The notes: a model not told the origin generated them from the sequence alone. A stretch of DNA of 64,000 nucleotides from Sphingobacteriales bacterium 39-19 (GCA_001898465.1 MKTX01000007.1:478695-542694), one strand, 5' to 3'; shown: positions 50,988-61,297, counted from the first letter of the stretch. Program-made: numbers and translations.

Positions 50988-53900
50988 CCCTTTTTTATTG
51001 CCCCGGTCGCTCTGGCTCTATCCATTAGGTTTCGCTTGGCTTCAAAATCGCTAAGAACAATATGAGCTTTTAGATTAGTTTGCCAGCTGGCCATATCTGC
51101 CCGCATTTGCCGCTGCTCGGCTATCAATGCAAAAAACATATCGCTATAGTCATTTGCAAGGCTATTATCGGCTTTTATGCCATTACTACCTATGAGGCCG
51201 CCGGTGGCCATCATTTTTACAAAGGATGGCTTTAATGAAGGTGTAGGCGAAGTATGCCATTTTACCCGGGCGCCTGCACTGAAGCTTACGCCACCATGCG
51301 CACTATTTATGGCTGAAGCTATTTGCCTGGGCGTACCGCTCACAGTCATCTGCCTGCTGCTGTTCATTGCCCTGGCAGCAATCACAGCTTCATCCCTTTC
51401 CAGGAGCATCTCTGTTTTACCGGTCAGCGGGTTTACTACATGCAGCCCTTTCTGGCTGTCCCGATGTTTAGGACCTCGTTGCAGCAAACCACCGGTTCCC
51501 AGCTCCGGCAGTGGGGCGCTTGCAATGGCTGCTACCTGTATCCCGCCCAGTAGCCCCATAACGGCAGCAAGGGCAATATTCCATGGGCCAACCGGCTTCA
51601 TAGCCAGCTGCCCGGCAATGGCCTGGGCTGTAGAAAGAATAGCGCTATAAATAGAGAGCGCCTTTTCTCTTTTTGCTTGCTTTCGGGCAATTTCTTTTTG
51701 CCGTTTTTCCTGGTCAGCCTCCAGTTTTGCAATCTTTTTATCATACCGTTCCTGGCTTATTAGTTTTGAATCAAGCTGCTGCTTGTACTGGTTTCGGCGG
51801 ATATCATTATTTTTCTTATCTTTTTGCAGGCTGTTGTTTTCCTTGTTTGAGATCAAGGTGTTCACAGCGCTTAGCGCCTGGCCAAAGTAATCTGCTATTT
51901 GCAGCATAGCATCAATTTTAGCTTTAAAACTATCTACGGCCAACTGCTCCAAATCATTATTTAAAAGTTCCTCTTTTAATTTATAAGCATTACTTCTTTT
52001 ATCGAGGTACTCGGTGTCTAATTCAAATTGTTTTTTCAACAAATCTTTTTTGGCATCCAACTGTTTTTTACTCCCATTGGGCGCCGTAGCAACCGCCAGC
52101 CTAAGGCCGGCAAGCATCTCTGCTTCGGTTGCAGCTTTGGTTTTCTCAGCATCGCTAATCGCTTTTTTTACCCGCTTGTCGCCCTGGGCAGCAAGAAAGA
52201 CCGTGAGATCTGCTGCAGCTTTTTGTACGGTGTCTTTATAATCAGTAGCAATTTGTACCCGGTTGGCGGTTTCACGCTCTTCTATGTCACTTAACGATTT
52301 TTCATATTCTACTTTATTTATTTTCCCAGTTGCATAGCTTGCCCCTTCCTGGCGGCGTAGATCATCAAAAAAAGCTTCGCTGTTTTTTAAACTTTCACTA
52401 TATTCATTTGCCGAGTCGGCATCAAAATATTTTTTCATTATGGCAGTTACCTGCTGCATGCGGATCTCTTCAATATCCTTAAGCGCTTTTTTGCCATCTG
52501 CCGTAGTAGATGCCCAATATTTTACCGCCCTAGCGGTTAGTTCCCGGTATTGCTGTTCCACCAGTTCCAGTTCCTTATCTTTTTCTGAAAGGTTACCACT
52601 CTCTGCTTTTTGTTTTAATTTGTCAAGTTCTTCCCGGAATTTTTTTGCATCCTTTAAAAGCTGTTCATATTCTTTCTGCTTTTGTTCCCGAAGCCTTTTT
52701 GCTTCAGCTGCCGCCTGTTTTGACGCATCATCGGTATTGCTGGTATTATCAGGGCTGGTAGTTGTAGTTTTTTTATTTTGGTCATAAAATTCGCTGCTAT
52801 ACTTTTTCCAGGCTGCATCATATTTGGCTTTTGCCTTGGTATAGGCCTCAGTTCCTTTCTCCAAATTGTTCATCTCCTGGCGAAAGGCCGTAATTTCTCT
52901 TAATAAAAATGTCCGGCGTGCATTTGATACATCAGAAGTTCTGTCTTTTAAATTTTGAGTATAAGCATTTAGCTTCGTTTGAGATTTACCCATCTCGGCA
53001 TCAATGTCTTTAAATACTTCTTTCCAATCAGATTCACTGATGTCGAAGTTTAGGAGATCCGCAGTAAATGCTGTTCGGCCTACACTTGTTCCAAAAGAGG
53101 AAAATGCTTTTTTCGCATCATCAGATAATTCACCATAACCAAGCCCGAGTTTCTTCGCTACTTCCAGTTCCTGTTTCAGCGCTTTTAAACGGGTATTGTT
53201 CTCAAATTCTTTGTCTTTTAAAATACTTGCAGCTTTCAAATTTGCATTTGTTTCAAGCGCTTTATTATATGTATCCAGTATGCGTTTACCTTCTGCAGTA
53301 GCAATATTCTCCAACGTAAGCCTGCCCAGGTATTCGGGGCTTATATCAATAAGTTTTTGTAATTGAGATTTTCTTGTTTCTAAACTGATATTACTATCTT
53401 TTATAACAGCAACCAATGAGTCTATTTCGCTTTTCTGTTTCGCCGTTTCTTTGGCACTTTCCTTAAGCGTTTCATTGTAAGCAGAGGCATAAGTATTGCT
53501 GTCTTTAAATCCCGAGGCAAGCGCACCAATGGCGCCACCAAGCAGCGCCACAGATGTAATTAATATACCAATGGGACCTAACCCTAAAGATAATGCTGCT
53601 GTCCAGATGCGCTGAGCTGCAGTAGCCAGTGCTATCCTGCCAGTAAGCAGGCTTATTACTGTAGAATAAATTGTTTTCACTGCTGTACCTGTAACGGTGA
53701 TTGCATTATCCAATGCACCGGCAGCATAACCTGCCTTTATGGCTGCAGTATTTAAAAGACGAGATCCTGTATTCTTTGAAATGGCAAAAGCAGCCTTTAT
53801 ATAATTCGCATTCATCAGCAACAAACCGGTGCTGAGCAGGCCAAGCCAATAGATATTATCTTTTATCCAATCCGGAACTGATTTTAAAGCCTGAATAAAA

Positions 53901-55315
53901 TTGCGAATCCCATCAACAGCTCCAATTAAAAAATTTTTTAAAGCCGGTGAATTCGTGAACCGGTTAAACTCCTTGCCCAACTTATCCAGGCTGGCGCCAA
54001 GGTTTTCATTTTTTAAAGCAAAGGCTTCCGTAATTGCTGCGTTATCTTTAAGAGAATCGCCGGCCATCTTCAATTTATTCCTGAAAAAATCACCATTTTG
54101 CCCAAGTGTGCTGAGCAATGTAATAACACGCACTCCTTCTTCTCCCGCATCTTTCATGCTGGCCGTCATCTCGGCAAATCCGGATTTATTTTTAGCCAAG
54201 CCTTCGGCAAACTTCACCAGCGCCTGCTCAGGCGAATTATTAAAGAGATTAATAAATGCACCGATCTCTTCTTTTGTTTTGGCACCGGCCAGCCTTGCAG
54301 CTTTGGGCAGATCGTTGGCCATATCGCCCAGCACTTTTTGAAATGCTGTTCCGGAACTTTCCGCTTTCAAACCCATCTCTTCCAAACCTGCAGCAAAACC
54401 TACCACATCACCCAGGCCAAGGTTAGCAGCTTTTGAAACAGCCGCCACACGTTGCGTAAAGTCTGCTATATAGCCACCACTGGCCACGCCGGCATTGGCC
54501 ATCACAACAAAAGCATTACCCAACTTGGTAATATTGTCGCCATTTACTTTGCCATCAAATACATTGAGGATCTTACCGAGCTGCGTGGTGATCTGATCGG
54601 CATCGCCTAATTCATCTCCCAGGGCAACCACCAGTTTATCTACTGCAGCTGTAAAGCCAAGCACATCATTTTTTGCAACGCCAAGCTTACCTGCAATAAT
54701 GGCGATATCACGAAGGGATCCTGTGCTGGTTCGGGTATCAAGCCCTGAAAGGCTTTTATTTAATTTGTTTACCTCATCTGCAGTAAGGCCACTAACCCTG
54801 CGAAGATCTGCCAGCTGGTCGCTGGTCTTCCCGGCACCGTTAATGATATTCTTAAACTGATCGGAAACAAATTGAAAACCAAGGTAAGCAACGGCCAGGG
54901 CGCCAAATTGCTTCACCTCATCTTTTACTTTGCTAAATATTTTAGAAAAGCCGGTTACGTTATTTCGCACTTCATAGAGCCGGTCATTTACCTTGTCAAT
55001 CTGCGATGCCAGCTCCTTGTATTCTTTACTGAACGGCGCCACACTGCCTTTTAGCCGCTGAAGCTTTGTAAGCTCACGCTCAAGCTCCTTTTGGCTCAAC
55101 GCTGTAAGGCCGATGGATCTTTTCAATTCATCCATCTGGGAAGTAACTGCAGCCAGCTCTTTCGCTTTGTCTTTATACTCCTGGGTACTTTTTTTCAGCC
55201 CATCCATGCTCAGCCGGATGGAATCTGCTTTTTTGCGGAGTTCGTTCAGATGATTTTGTGCCTGGTTAGAATTGACATTTATCTGCAGGTTAATGACATC
55301 GGTCTTTACGCTCAT
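50984..55315 (-). CDS. Phage tail tape measure protein
   Basis: The 1443-residue product is the longest gene of the window. It has a long N-terminal coiled coil, a TP901-type core (TSGLRDIA-like SLRDIAIIAGKLG, and VVGFAAGLEEMGLKAES), hydrophobic helices near 475-600, a long charged coiled coil, and a second hydrophobic patch near 1240-1290. This is the plan of tape measures that set tail length in long-tailed phages (siphovirus-like or myovirus-like). A CTGTCC promoter lies upstream. Confidence 0.92.
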   Translation of the reverse strand: MSVKTDVINLQINVNSNQAQNHLNELRKKADSIRLSMDGLKKSTQEYKDKAKELAAVTSQMDELKRSIGLTALSQKELERELTKLQRLKGSVAPFSKEYKELASQIDKVNDRLYEVRNNVTGFSKIFSKVKDEVKQFGALAVAYLGFQFVSDQFKNIINGAGKTSDQLADLRRVSGLTADEVNKLNKSLSGLDTRTSTGSLRDIAIIAGKLGVAKNDVLGFTAAVDKLVVALGDELGDADQITTQLGKILNVFDGKVNGDNITKLGNAFVVMANAGVASGGYIADFTQRVAAVSKAANLGLGDVVGFAAGLEEMGLKAESSGTAFQKVLGDMANDLPKAARLAGAKTKEEIGAFINLFNNSPEQALVKFAEGLAKNKSGFAEMTASMKDAGEEGVRVITLLSTLGQNGDFFRNKLKMAGDSLKDNAAITEAFALKNENLGASLDKLGKEFNRFTNSPALKNFLIGAVDGIRNFIQALKSVPDWIKDNIYWLGLLSTGLLLMNANYIKAAFAISKNTGSRLLNTAAIKAGYAAGALDNAITVTGTAVKTIYSTVISLLTGRIALATAAQRIWTAALSLGLGPIGILITSVALLGGAIGALASGFKDSNTYASAYNETLKESAKETAKQKSEIDSLVAVIKDSNISLETRKSQLQKLIDISPEYLGRLTLENIATAEGKRILDTYNKALETNANLKAASILKDKEFENNTRLKALKQELEVAKKLGLGYGELSDDAKKAFSSFGTSVGRTAFTADLLNFDISESDWKEVFKDIDAEMGKSQTKLNAYTQNLKDRTSDVSNARRTFLLREITAFRQEMNNLEKGTEAYTKAKAKYDAAWKKYSSEFYDQNKKTTTTSPDNTSNTDDASKQAAAEAKRLREQKQKEYEQLLKDAKKFREELDKLKQKAESGNLSEKDKELELVEQQYRELTARAVKYWASTTADGKKALKDIEEIRMQQVTAIMKKYFDADSANEYSESLKNSEAFFDDLRRQEGASYATGKINKVEYEKSLSDIEERETANRVQIATDYKDTVQKAAADLTVFLAAQGDKRVKKAISDAEKTKAATEAEMLAGLRLAVATAPNGSKKQLDAKKDLLKKQFELDTEYLDKRSNAYKLKEELLNNDLEQLAVDSFKAKIDAMLQIADYFGQALSAVNTLISNKENNSLQKDKKNNDIRRNQYKQQLDSKLISQERYDKKIAKLEADQEKRQKEIARKQAKREKALSIYSAILSTAQAIAGQLAMKPVGPWNIALAAVMGLLGGIQVAAIASAPLPELGTGGLLQRGPKHRDSQKGLHVVNPLTGKTEMLLERDEAVIAARAMNSSRQMTVSGTPRQIASAINSAHGGVSFSAGARVKWHTSPTPSLKPSFVKMMATGGLIGSNGIKADNSLANDYSDMFFALIAEQRQMRADMASWQTNLKAHIVLSDFEAKRNLMDRARATGAIKKG

Positions 55316-55334
55316 ATCGGTAGGATTATGAGCG

Positions 55335-55370
55335 CAAATTCAACCGAGAAACCGGGCTTAAAAAGGACAG
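55335..55370 (-). promoter_or_regulatory. Putative phage late promoter, copy d
   Basis: On the minus strand: CTGTCCTTTT (55361-55370), 22 bases, TTTG (55335-55338), 19 bases before the tape measure ATG. Confidence 0.7.
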
Positions 55371-55646
55371 TTATTTTTTAAGCATCACATCCAATATCTG
55401 ACCCTTTACGAATATGTACATTTGCTCACTGCCTTCTACCAACTCTTTTAATTCATGCATATCTGCATCGTCTAAATTTAGTACTCCATCTGTTTGCAGC
55501 GTTTTGTACCATCCGTAAAGTTTCAATGCCCTGCCTTTGGTTGATAAACCAATAAACTCAGCTAATGCTGAAGCCAGGGAACGTGGTGGGTTTACCTCAA
55601 CGCCATCTATATTGAGCATTGGGATTTGAAAATTCAATGTATTCAT
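55371..55646 (-). CDS. Small phage protein before the tape measure gene
   Basis: The ATG at 55644-55646 gives 91 residues with NIDGVEVNPPRSLASALAEF and a helical C-terminus (LVEGSEQMYIFVKGQI). The frame is open for 22 codons upstream into the previous gene, so a frameshift fusion is possible. Its place fits a tail assembly chaperone. Confidence 0.6.
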   Translation of the reverse strand: MNTLNFQIPMLNIDGVEVNPPRSLASALAEFIGLSTKGRALKLYGWYKTLQTDGVLNLDDADMHELKELVEGSEQMYIFVKGQILDVMLKK

Positions 55647-55656
55647 GTAGTTTATT

Positions 55657-56043
55657 TTAAAAAATGATTGGTTCTGTTTCATCGCCCGGGTGCACACCGG
55701 CGAAATAATCAAACGCTAATGCCGATGCGCTGCTGTCGGTAATTGCATTATCCGATAATTGCCCAGCATTAATATCAGGCGCTCCAATTACATCAGGGTT
55801 TTCTTCGTTATAATTTGTAAGCAGGTATTCGGCATACGTGAACATCGATACCAGCACGTTCCCATTCATGATATACCTCGCAAACTCTTTGCGTTTTTTA
55901 TTGGCCTTGTTCCACTTTTGTACGGTATCGAGTGGAAACTGCAGCCAATAGCTGGCTGTCTTTTTAACGGCCATACCGATTCTGTTTTGAAAATTCGGAT
56001 TAGAAGCTATCGTGCTACGCTGTGATAAAGTAAGCTGTGACAT
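55657..56043 (-). CDS. Phage protein, tail assembly chaperone candidate
   Basis: The 128-residue product starts with SQLTLSQRSTIASNPNFQNR and is helical, ending in an acidic tail (GVHPGDETEPIIF). Its last codons contain a run of six T directly before the stop, and the next gene's frame is open across this point. This pair, just upstream of the tape measure, resembles G/GT-type chaperones. Confidence 0.55.
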   Translation of the reverse strand: MSQLTLSQRSTIASNPNFQNRIGMAVKKTASYWLQFPLDTVQKWNKANKKRKEFARYIMNGNVLVSMFTYAEYLLTNYNEENPDVIGAPDINAGQLSDNAITDSSASALAFDYFAGVHPGDETEPIIF

Positions 56044-56069
56044 ATTCTTGTTTTTATTTTGTTGTTTAA

Positions 56070-57317
56070 TTAATTTAAGTCCACCCAGGTAGTTCCATCG
56101 TACCCCTGAAATTTTGTTCCGTTAAATCTAAAGCCTATATTCCTTGTTCCATCGTACCACATTTGAGCATGATCAGTTGTGTTCCATCCTTGTAATCCCT
56201 CTGCTTTGCTTGAAATTGCAGTCCATTCAGATAATTGCATGCGAGGCTGAAGAAAGCCTTGAGTGGTTGAACTTATTACTACCGCCGCAGATAAATTATC
56301 ATCAGTATAAGGGCCAAAAACGGCAGACTTTGGCGTTAAGTTTAAAACTTCTTTAATATTGGAATAACCTACGCCTCCTGCATTAACTGTAAATCGCAAA
56401 ATGCCTGCTCGGCTTATTCCTGGATAATCAATTGAAGATATTCTCGCCCTCATTGCTTGAATAGACATCGGTGTCCAAAATTCTATTTTAGGCTCAGTTC
56501 CTGAAGGCGCATACAGAAAAAGACCCGTAGATGTAAAATTCCCTTCAGTAGCATTTCTGATCGTTCCATCGTTATCTTTTAGGCTTGCCGGAGTAGAGCT
56601 TCCTAATGTTAGATAGCCTGATTTATTCATCCTCCATACATCTTTAAACCCACTGTTGTTAGCTTGAAAACTCAATGTATTAAAGTTATTGTCACCGACA
56701 ATTCGCCACCACTCAACAGTATTTACAACTGCTCTGCCTATGGACATAACTCTGTTATCTGTACTATTGTTAGTTGCGACTATTGTCAACGGTGCATTCG
56801 CTCCTCCATAAGTATAGTGCAAAGTCGAAGACTCTGTTGGATTTAAAACAAGCCCACCTTCTTTAGTAAACCATGCTATTTTCTTATTATTAGTTTTGAT
56901 TAAAACATCCTTATTATCAGTAGTACCTATAAAATTAGAAGTACCTCCATCCGTTCCAGCATTCCCTGAAGTACCCCACGCTATTAAATTTGCCCAGCTG
57001 GCCACTGTTCCATCAGTTGTAAGAAACTTGCCGCTGTTGCCCGTCATACTTGGCAATCCAATAGGAGCATCTGCCCAGGCAGCAGCGCCCGAAACCATGG
57101 TTAAAACTTTCCCATCTGTGCCATCAGGTATAGAAGTTCCCCAGGCAGATCCTGTTGATACAGGAATGCCGGCACCGGGGTAAACCATGCTGCCACCACC
57201 ACCGCCACCCAATTCTGTGACGGCTACTTTTTTTGGCGCACCTTTCTGCTCGATCTCTACCAGCTCATTGCCGGTAAGGGGCGTTGTGGCCGGTGGTAAT
57301 AATGAAGTTTTTCCCAT
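56070..57317 (-). CDS. Phage tail fibre or appendage protein
   Basis: The 415-residue product has GTDGKVLTMVSGAAAWADAP and GNSGKFLTTDGTVASWAN repeats near the N-terminus, a pattern common in Bacteroidota tail proteins. A long beta-rich middle follows, and the C-terminus is WNTTDHAQMWYDGTRN with FNGTKFQGYDGTTWVDL. Such ends are typical of trimeric fibres or host-recognition proteins. It lies next to a large tail protein, one base apart. Confidence 0.78.
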   Translation of the reverse strand: MGKTSLLPPATTPLTGNELVEIEQKGAPKKVAVTELGGGGGGSMVYPGAGIPVSTGSAWGTSIPDGTDGKVLTMVSGAAAWADAPIGLPSMTGNSGKFLTTDGTVASWANLIAWGTSGNAGTDGGTSNFIGTTDNKDVLIKTNNKKIAWFTKEGGLVLNPTESSTLHYTYGGANAPLTIVATNNSTDNRVMSIGRAVVNTVEWWRIVGDNNFNTLSFQANNSGFKDVWRMNKSGYLTLGSSTPASLKDNDGTIRNATEGNFTSTGLFLYAPSGTEPKIEFWTPMSIQAMRARISSIDYPGISRAGILRFTVNAGGVGYSNIKEVLNLTPKSAVFGPYTDDNLSAAVVISSTTQGFLQPRMQLSEWTAISSKAEGLQGWNTTDHAQMWYDGTRNIGFRFNGTKFQGYDGTTWVDLN

Positions 57318-57318
57318 T

Positions 57319-59463
57319 TTATGCCATTATATAATTTGTACCTGCAAGCATGGTGAATTTTATAACATGTAATAATTGCTGCGGAAAGTACCCGGGGTTT
57401 GGCGTAATATATACCATGATGCCGTTGAAAATTAAAGTAGCCGTACCAGTACCTACTTTATTTTCGGTAGTTTCTATATCTGTAACAAGTACATTACCGG
57501 GCATTCTTGTTACAATCTCTCTTTTTTTATAATTAAAACTAATTCCCAGGGATGTAACATCTTTAGGTACCGTACATAATACATCAGCATAGGTATTGAT
57601 GTACACACTTACTACCTGGTTTTGACCTGAACCGGTCATATTATCGGTTAATTTTGCATATACCAATTCCGATCCACTGCCTGATATCACATTTATAAGA
57701 CAAATTCCACCATCGTTGCTGGTTGGATTTGCCACTTCCCTAACCACATAGTTAAACTGGTCTGTTCCGGTAAATGCCGAGCTGGGAGGCTTATAATACA
57801 CTTTTCCATCGGCTGTTATATTAAACCACCCGCCTTGTAATGTAGCGCCTGATGCCGGCAATATTTCAATATCATCGCCATCTGCATCGTAATCATTCGC
57901 CAGTATATTGCCAGCCAGTAACTTAGGAGTATTATACCCTGCGGTAATCTCTAAACTATCGTTCACAGCTGTGGGTGGCCTGTTTGCAATTAAATCAATC
58001 TCAATTTCACTGGCTGGTCCATAATTGGGAGTTACAACGCCGGCCAGGGTGGTATTATACCCGCAAAATAATTTTGCAGTAATAGTAATATGCCCGGTAA
58101 AAGAAATAAGCACTATTTGCGAACCGTAAAGGCCGGTTAGAATTACTTCCTGGTCATCCCCGGGATCTCCGTTGCTTATATTTACGAACACTTTGCTATA
58201 CGGATCCGGGCAGCTCCAGCCCAGCCTTAATGAAGTTGAATTTTCTTGTACGGCTGTAAATATTAATAAAGCCGGGCAAGAGGTTTCAGTATAATCACCC
58301 GTACTCAATTGCGCAAAATAATAATGGTCATTAGCCTCTTGCCACTCTAATTGGACATCAAACAAAAAAGAACTGCTTACAGGCCCCGGGAGGCTCTTTT
58401 TTATAACAATTACAGGCAATAGCCTGTTATCCTGCACCATATACGCCAGCCTATGCAGCATTAAAGATTGCAATAAATCATGATCTGATTTTAAGATGTA
58501 GCCGGTATTGCCATGCCATTTTTTGTTTACCAAAGCCGGGGTTTCAGAAAAAGCTGCAGGTAGCATATCTGTATTTATACGATTGCTGCCGGCCAATTTT
58601 AAAATGCTTTGTTCATAATCTCCAGAAATGGATTGCTCACCATATACCCGCAAGCAATCTATACCCCCCAGGCTGTTGATGAACAAAAGATCATTTGTTT
58701 TATAGCTTTTCCTGTTCTCGTACTCAAAACCCGATTCCATAAGAAGGGTAGCTCCATTTTTAAACCCAATCTTAATTTTCTCTACTATGTCTGGCGCCGC
58801 CTGATCTGATAGTTTTTTTATAGGCATGTAAAAAATATCTCCAAATATCAGGTCGAAAGGAATGGCATGTGTGGTAGCTGGTAAATCTTCGTCATATACT
58901 GTAAGGGTACAATCAAATGTTGGGGAATCAATCACCGCATCGCCTATATACAGAAAGCTTCCGAACGCCGGCTGTTCCGGATCTAACCGGTGGCTTGTAT
59001 GTAAGGGTATAAATTTCTCATTTGTAGCATAATGCCATTTGTCTGATATTTTCGCTCCGTCGTAAGGCAAGCCCCCTTTACAAACCAAACAAGCCTCAGA
59101 GGTTTCTTCATCTCCCACATCTGAACCAATTACAGATTTCCATTTTATTCTAAATTTGCGGCTCTGGTCATCGCAACGGCCACAAGCCAAAGTAGTTAAT
59201 TTTGGAAAACTGTATTTCAAATATGGCCACGTTAGGCTGCTGATATCAATACCTACAATTCCTTCGGCATTGGGGCTTAGCACTTCAGTTCTAATGTCTA
59301 TAAACTGGCCACTGCCTCTCATTATCTCTACCTGCACGGTTACCTGCACCTTTATATCCAAAGCCGCCTGTACTGCACCATAAGGAGCGCAGGCAATAGC
59401 ATAGGCTATAGGGTTGCCGCTCCAATTCAGCAGATCCGGTTTTTTTATTAAAGTAAATTCCAT
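57319..59463 (-). CDS. Large phage tail protein with cadherin-like domain
   Basis: The 714-residue product is beta-rich. Residues about 505-590 (PPTAVNDSLEITAG, NDYDADGDDIEIL, FTGTDQFNYVV) form a cadherin-like or VCBS-type domain typical of surface adhesins. A fibronectin-like part precedes it. It is probably an adhesion or baseplate component. It overlaps the next upstream gene by one base. Confidence 0.75.
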   Translation of the reverse strand: MEFTLIKKPDLLNWSGNPIAYAIACAPYGAVQAALDIKVQVTVQVEIMRGSGQFIDIRTEVLSPNAEGIVGIDISSLTWPYLKYSFPKLTTLACGRCDDQSRKFRIKWKSVIGSDVGDEETSEACLVCKGGLPYDGAKISDKWHYATNEKFIPLHTSHRLDPEQPAFGSFLYIGDAVIDSPTFDCTLTVYDEDLPATTHAIPFDLIFGDIFYMPIKKLSDQAAPDIVEKIKIGFKNGATLLMESGFEYENRKSYKTNDLLFINSLGGIDCLRVYGEQSISGDYEQSILKLAGSNRINTDMLPAAFSETPALVNKKWHGNTGYILKSDHDLLQSLMLHRLAYMVQDNRLLPVIVIKKSLPGPVSSSFLFDVQLEWQEANDHYYFAQLSTGDYTETSCPALLIFTAVQENSTSLRLGWSCPDPYSKVFVNISNGDPGDDQEVILTGLYGSQIVLISFTGHITITAKLFCGYNTTLAGVVTPNYGPASEIEIDLIANRPPTAVNDSLEITAGYNTPKLLAGNILANDYDADGDDIEILPASGATLQGGWFNITADGKVYYKPPSSAFTGTDQFNYVVREVANPTSNDGGICLINVISGSGSELVYAKLTDNMTGSGQNQVVSVYINTYADVLCTVPKDVTSLGISFNYKKREIVTRMPGNVLVTDIETTENKVGTGTATLIFNGIMVYITPNPGYFPQQLLHVIKFTMLAGTNYIMA

Positions 59464-59888
59464 TAGGGTTTCATTTTTTCAAGTTCTTTCTTTGCTTCCT
59501 CGGTAAATCCATGGAGCAATCTATTTTCCAGGTAATTCAGTTTTGCGTACACAACCGGGCTATACCATTTTTTGGGCTTACGTCCTGAAGCTTTCATTAA
59601 TGCAATGCCTTCCTTTTTTTGACTGAGCAACTTCACCGTTACAGCTTTTACGCCGCCCAATGGATGGGCTCGGCCAACGCCCATATCTACAAAACGTCCG
59701 GACTCGTTAAAGAATAATTTACCAACCGCTCCCTCGCCCTGTTGTGACGCCTGAGTCCTGATGCTCCTTATGAGCTCATCAGTAATTCCAATCTTTTTTT
59801 TGCGCAATGAAACAGGCAAAGCTTCAGCCACCAGCCGGAGGTATTCCTCCACAGATTGCAGTATGAATGCTTTTTTTAAATCGCTCAT
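59463..59888 (-). CDS. Phage tail completion/neck protein candidate
   Basis: The 141-residue basic product contains LRKKKIGITDELIRSIRTQ, NESGRFVDMGVGRAHPLGG and GRKPKKWYSPVVYAKLNYLE. This composition and order recall the HK97 gp10-like neck proteins. It lies three bases from the upstream gene. Confidence 0.6.
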   Translation of the reverse strand: MSDLKKAFILQSVEEYLRLVAEALPVSLRKKKIGITDELIRSIRTQASQQGEGAVGKLFFNESGRFVDMGVGRAHPLGGVKAVTVKLLSQKKEGIALMKASGRKPKKWYSPVVYAKLNYLENRLLHGFTEEAKKELEKMKP

Positions 59889-59891
59889 TGC

Positions 59892-60431
59892 TTATAAAAA
59901 TGTGCCTGCTGCAGGCGGTACCGTAATATTTACTTTGTGCCGCAGCCTGAATTCAAATTCACAGCGCCAGCCAAATTGCGAATCCAGGGCAGGACCTATC
60001 GGCATGATCTGCAGGCGGTCGAAAAATATCCGCTCAAATGGCGAGTTGCACATATCCACTCCATTGCCTTCATGATCCTGGTACATCTTTCGGATGATGT
60101 CACCCAAAATATTCGCTGACTCATCAAAGGCTTTTTCTATTTGCGCCGCTGATTCCGGATCGGCTGTTGAAAAAACAGTAAGGGCGCCTGCGTAAAGCTC
60201 GTCCGGATCTAATCCACCCGGAACAGTTTTTAATTCAAACTGATCTACCAGCAGGGCAGGGAATTTTATTTTATCGGTGATGCCCGAAATGATTTCTTCT
60301 ACACTAAACCGGGCAAACCTTTTTCTGCCTGCAGGTCCGTTACCCGTCTCTGTGGCAGGGTCATGCTGCAAATCCTTATGAGAAACAGCTAAATTTCTGA
60401 AGTACGAAAAATAATCACTAGTCTTTAGCAT
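59892..60431 (-). CDS. Hypothetical phage tail protein, tail terminator candidate
   Basis: The 179-residue product has SVEEIISGITDKIKFPALLV, DQFELKTVPGGLDPDELY and a beta C-terminus (GWRCEFEFRLRHKVNITVPP). Size, place and alpha/beta content suit a tail terminator. It overlaps the upstream gene by 14 bases. Confidence 0.55.
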   Translation of the reverse strand: MLKTSDYFSYFRNLAVSHKDLQHDPATETGNGPAGRKRFARFSVEEIISGITDKIKFPALLVDQFELKTVPGGLDPDELYAGALTVFSTADPESAAQIEKAFDESANILGDIIRKMYQDHEGNGVDMCNSPFERIFFDRLQIMPIGPALDSQFGWRCEFEFRLRHKVNITVPPAAGTFL

Positions 60432-61194
60432 TGGCTTCTTTTTGTTTTTGCGCCGCTATCTCCAACAGCTCCATATCAAATAAATATTCTTTTATCGGCA
60501 GCAAACGTATTTGCTGCCGGGTACCATTACGATCCCCTGCACCGGCGTGAATTAATTTTGTAAATGCTGTATAATCTACTTCATCAGACTCTGCACTACC
60601 TGCGTATATATTGGGAAACATCAACGGCAACCGGCTTAAATTTCCTGTAAACCAACTGTACATGCAAAGCAAAATATCAGTAGGAATTTTTGCCATCAAT
60701 GGCATTATCTCGGCACTACTTTGCTCAGTTACCGGTTGGTTATTTTTTTTGAAAAAGTAAGAACACATTTCAAACAAATACTTTGCGTTCTCTGTTTCTT
60801 TAAACCTGTGTAAGCTTGGCATGGCCAACTCAAACTGGCCACAGGTAAAATCGTCAAAATCATCAGCAGGACCGGAAAGCAAAAAATTACCGGCACGTAA
60901 GCTTTTAAAAGGTGATTTGGTAAGGGTATTAGTATCAAACAAAAATGCCAACGCATCAATACACAACACAGAAGCCTGATCAATATTTAACCGGCTTTGC
61001 CACCCCTCAGGCAATTTTATACCATTAGCTTTGGCCCTACTCTGCATGAAATAGGTGAAATTTTTAACCTTGCTATACGGATCTATAATAGAGCGCATAC
61101 AATAGCGCAGCTCCGGGGTTGTCAACTCGTTCCATTCTTCCGGAAAAGGTATCTGTTTTTCTACGCCGCCAATTAAAAGGGAAATGCTGATCAT
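60418..61194 (-). CDS. Hypothetical phage protein, first gene of the tail unit
   Basis: The 258-residue product begins ISISLLIGGVEKQIPFPEEW and is mainly helical, with LLCMYSWFTGNLSRLPLMF near residue 178. I do not recognise the family. Its ATG lies five bases from the TTG box of promoter e, so the message is almost leaderless. Confidence 0.65.
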   Translation of the reverse strand: MISISLLIGGVEKQIPFPEEWNELTTPELRYCMRSIIDPYSKVKNFTYFMQSRAKANGIKLPEGWQSRLNIDQASVLCIDALAFLFDTNTLTKSPFKSLRAGNFLLSGPADDFDDFTCGQFELAMPSLHRFKETENAKYLFEMCSYFFKKNNQPVTEQSSAEIMPLMAKIPTDILLCMYSWFTGNLSRLPLMFPNIYAGSAESDEVDYTAFTKLIHAGAGDRNGTRQQIRLLPIKEYLFDMELLEIAAQKQKEANAKD

Positions 61195-61199
61195 GAACG

Positions 61200-61235
61200 C
61201 AATTTACCCGGGGCAATAGAGGCAGAAAAGGACAG
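61200..61235 (-). promoter_or_regulatory. Putative phage late promoter, copy e
   Basis: On the minus strand: CTGTCCTTTT (61226-61235), 22 bases, ATTG (61200-61203), five bases before the ATG at 61192-61194. Confidence 0.65.
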
Positions 61236-61297
61236 GTTTTTATATCTTTGAACTCCTTAGTACAGTACGGTGCCAAGGTTGATTTTATACTAGAAAG

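Noticed and set aside
56070..57317. Tail fibre as the target of a diversity-generating retroelement
   Set aside because: No reverse transcriptase and no template-like copy of its 3' end are visible in the window.
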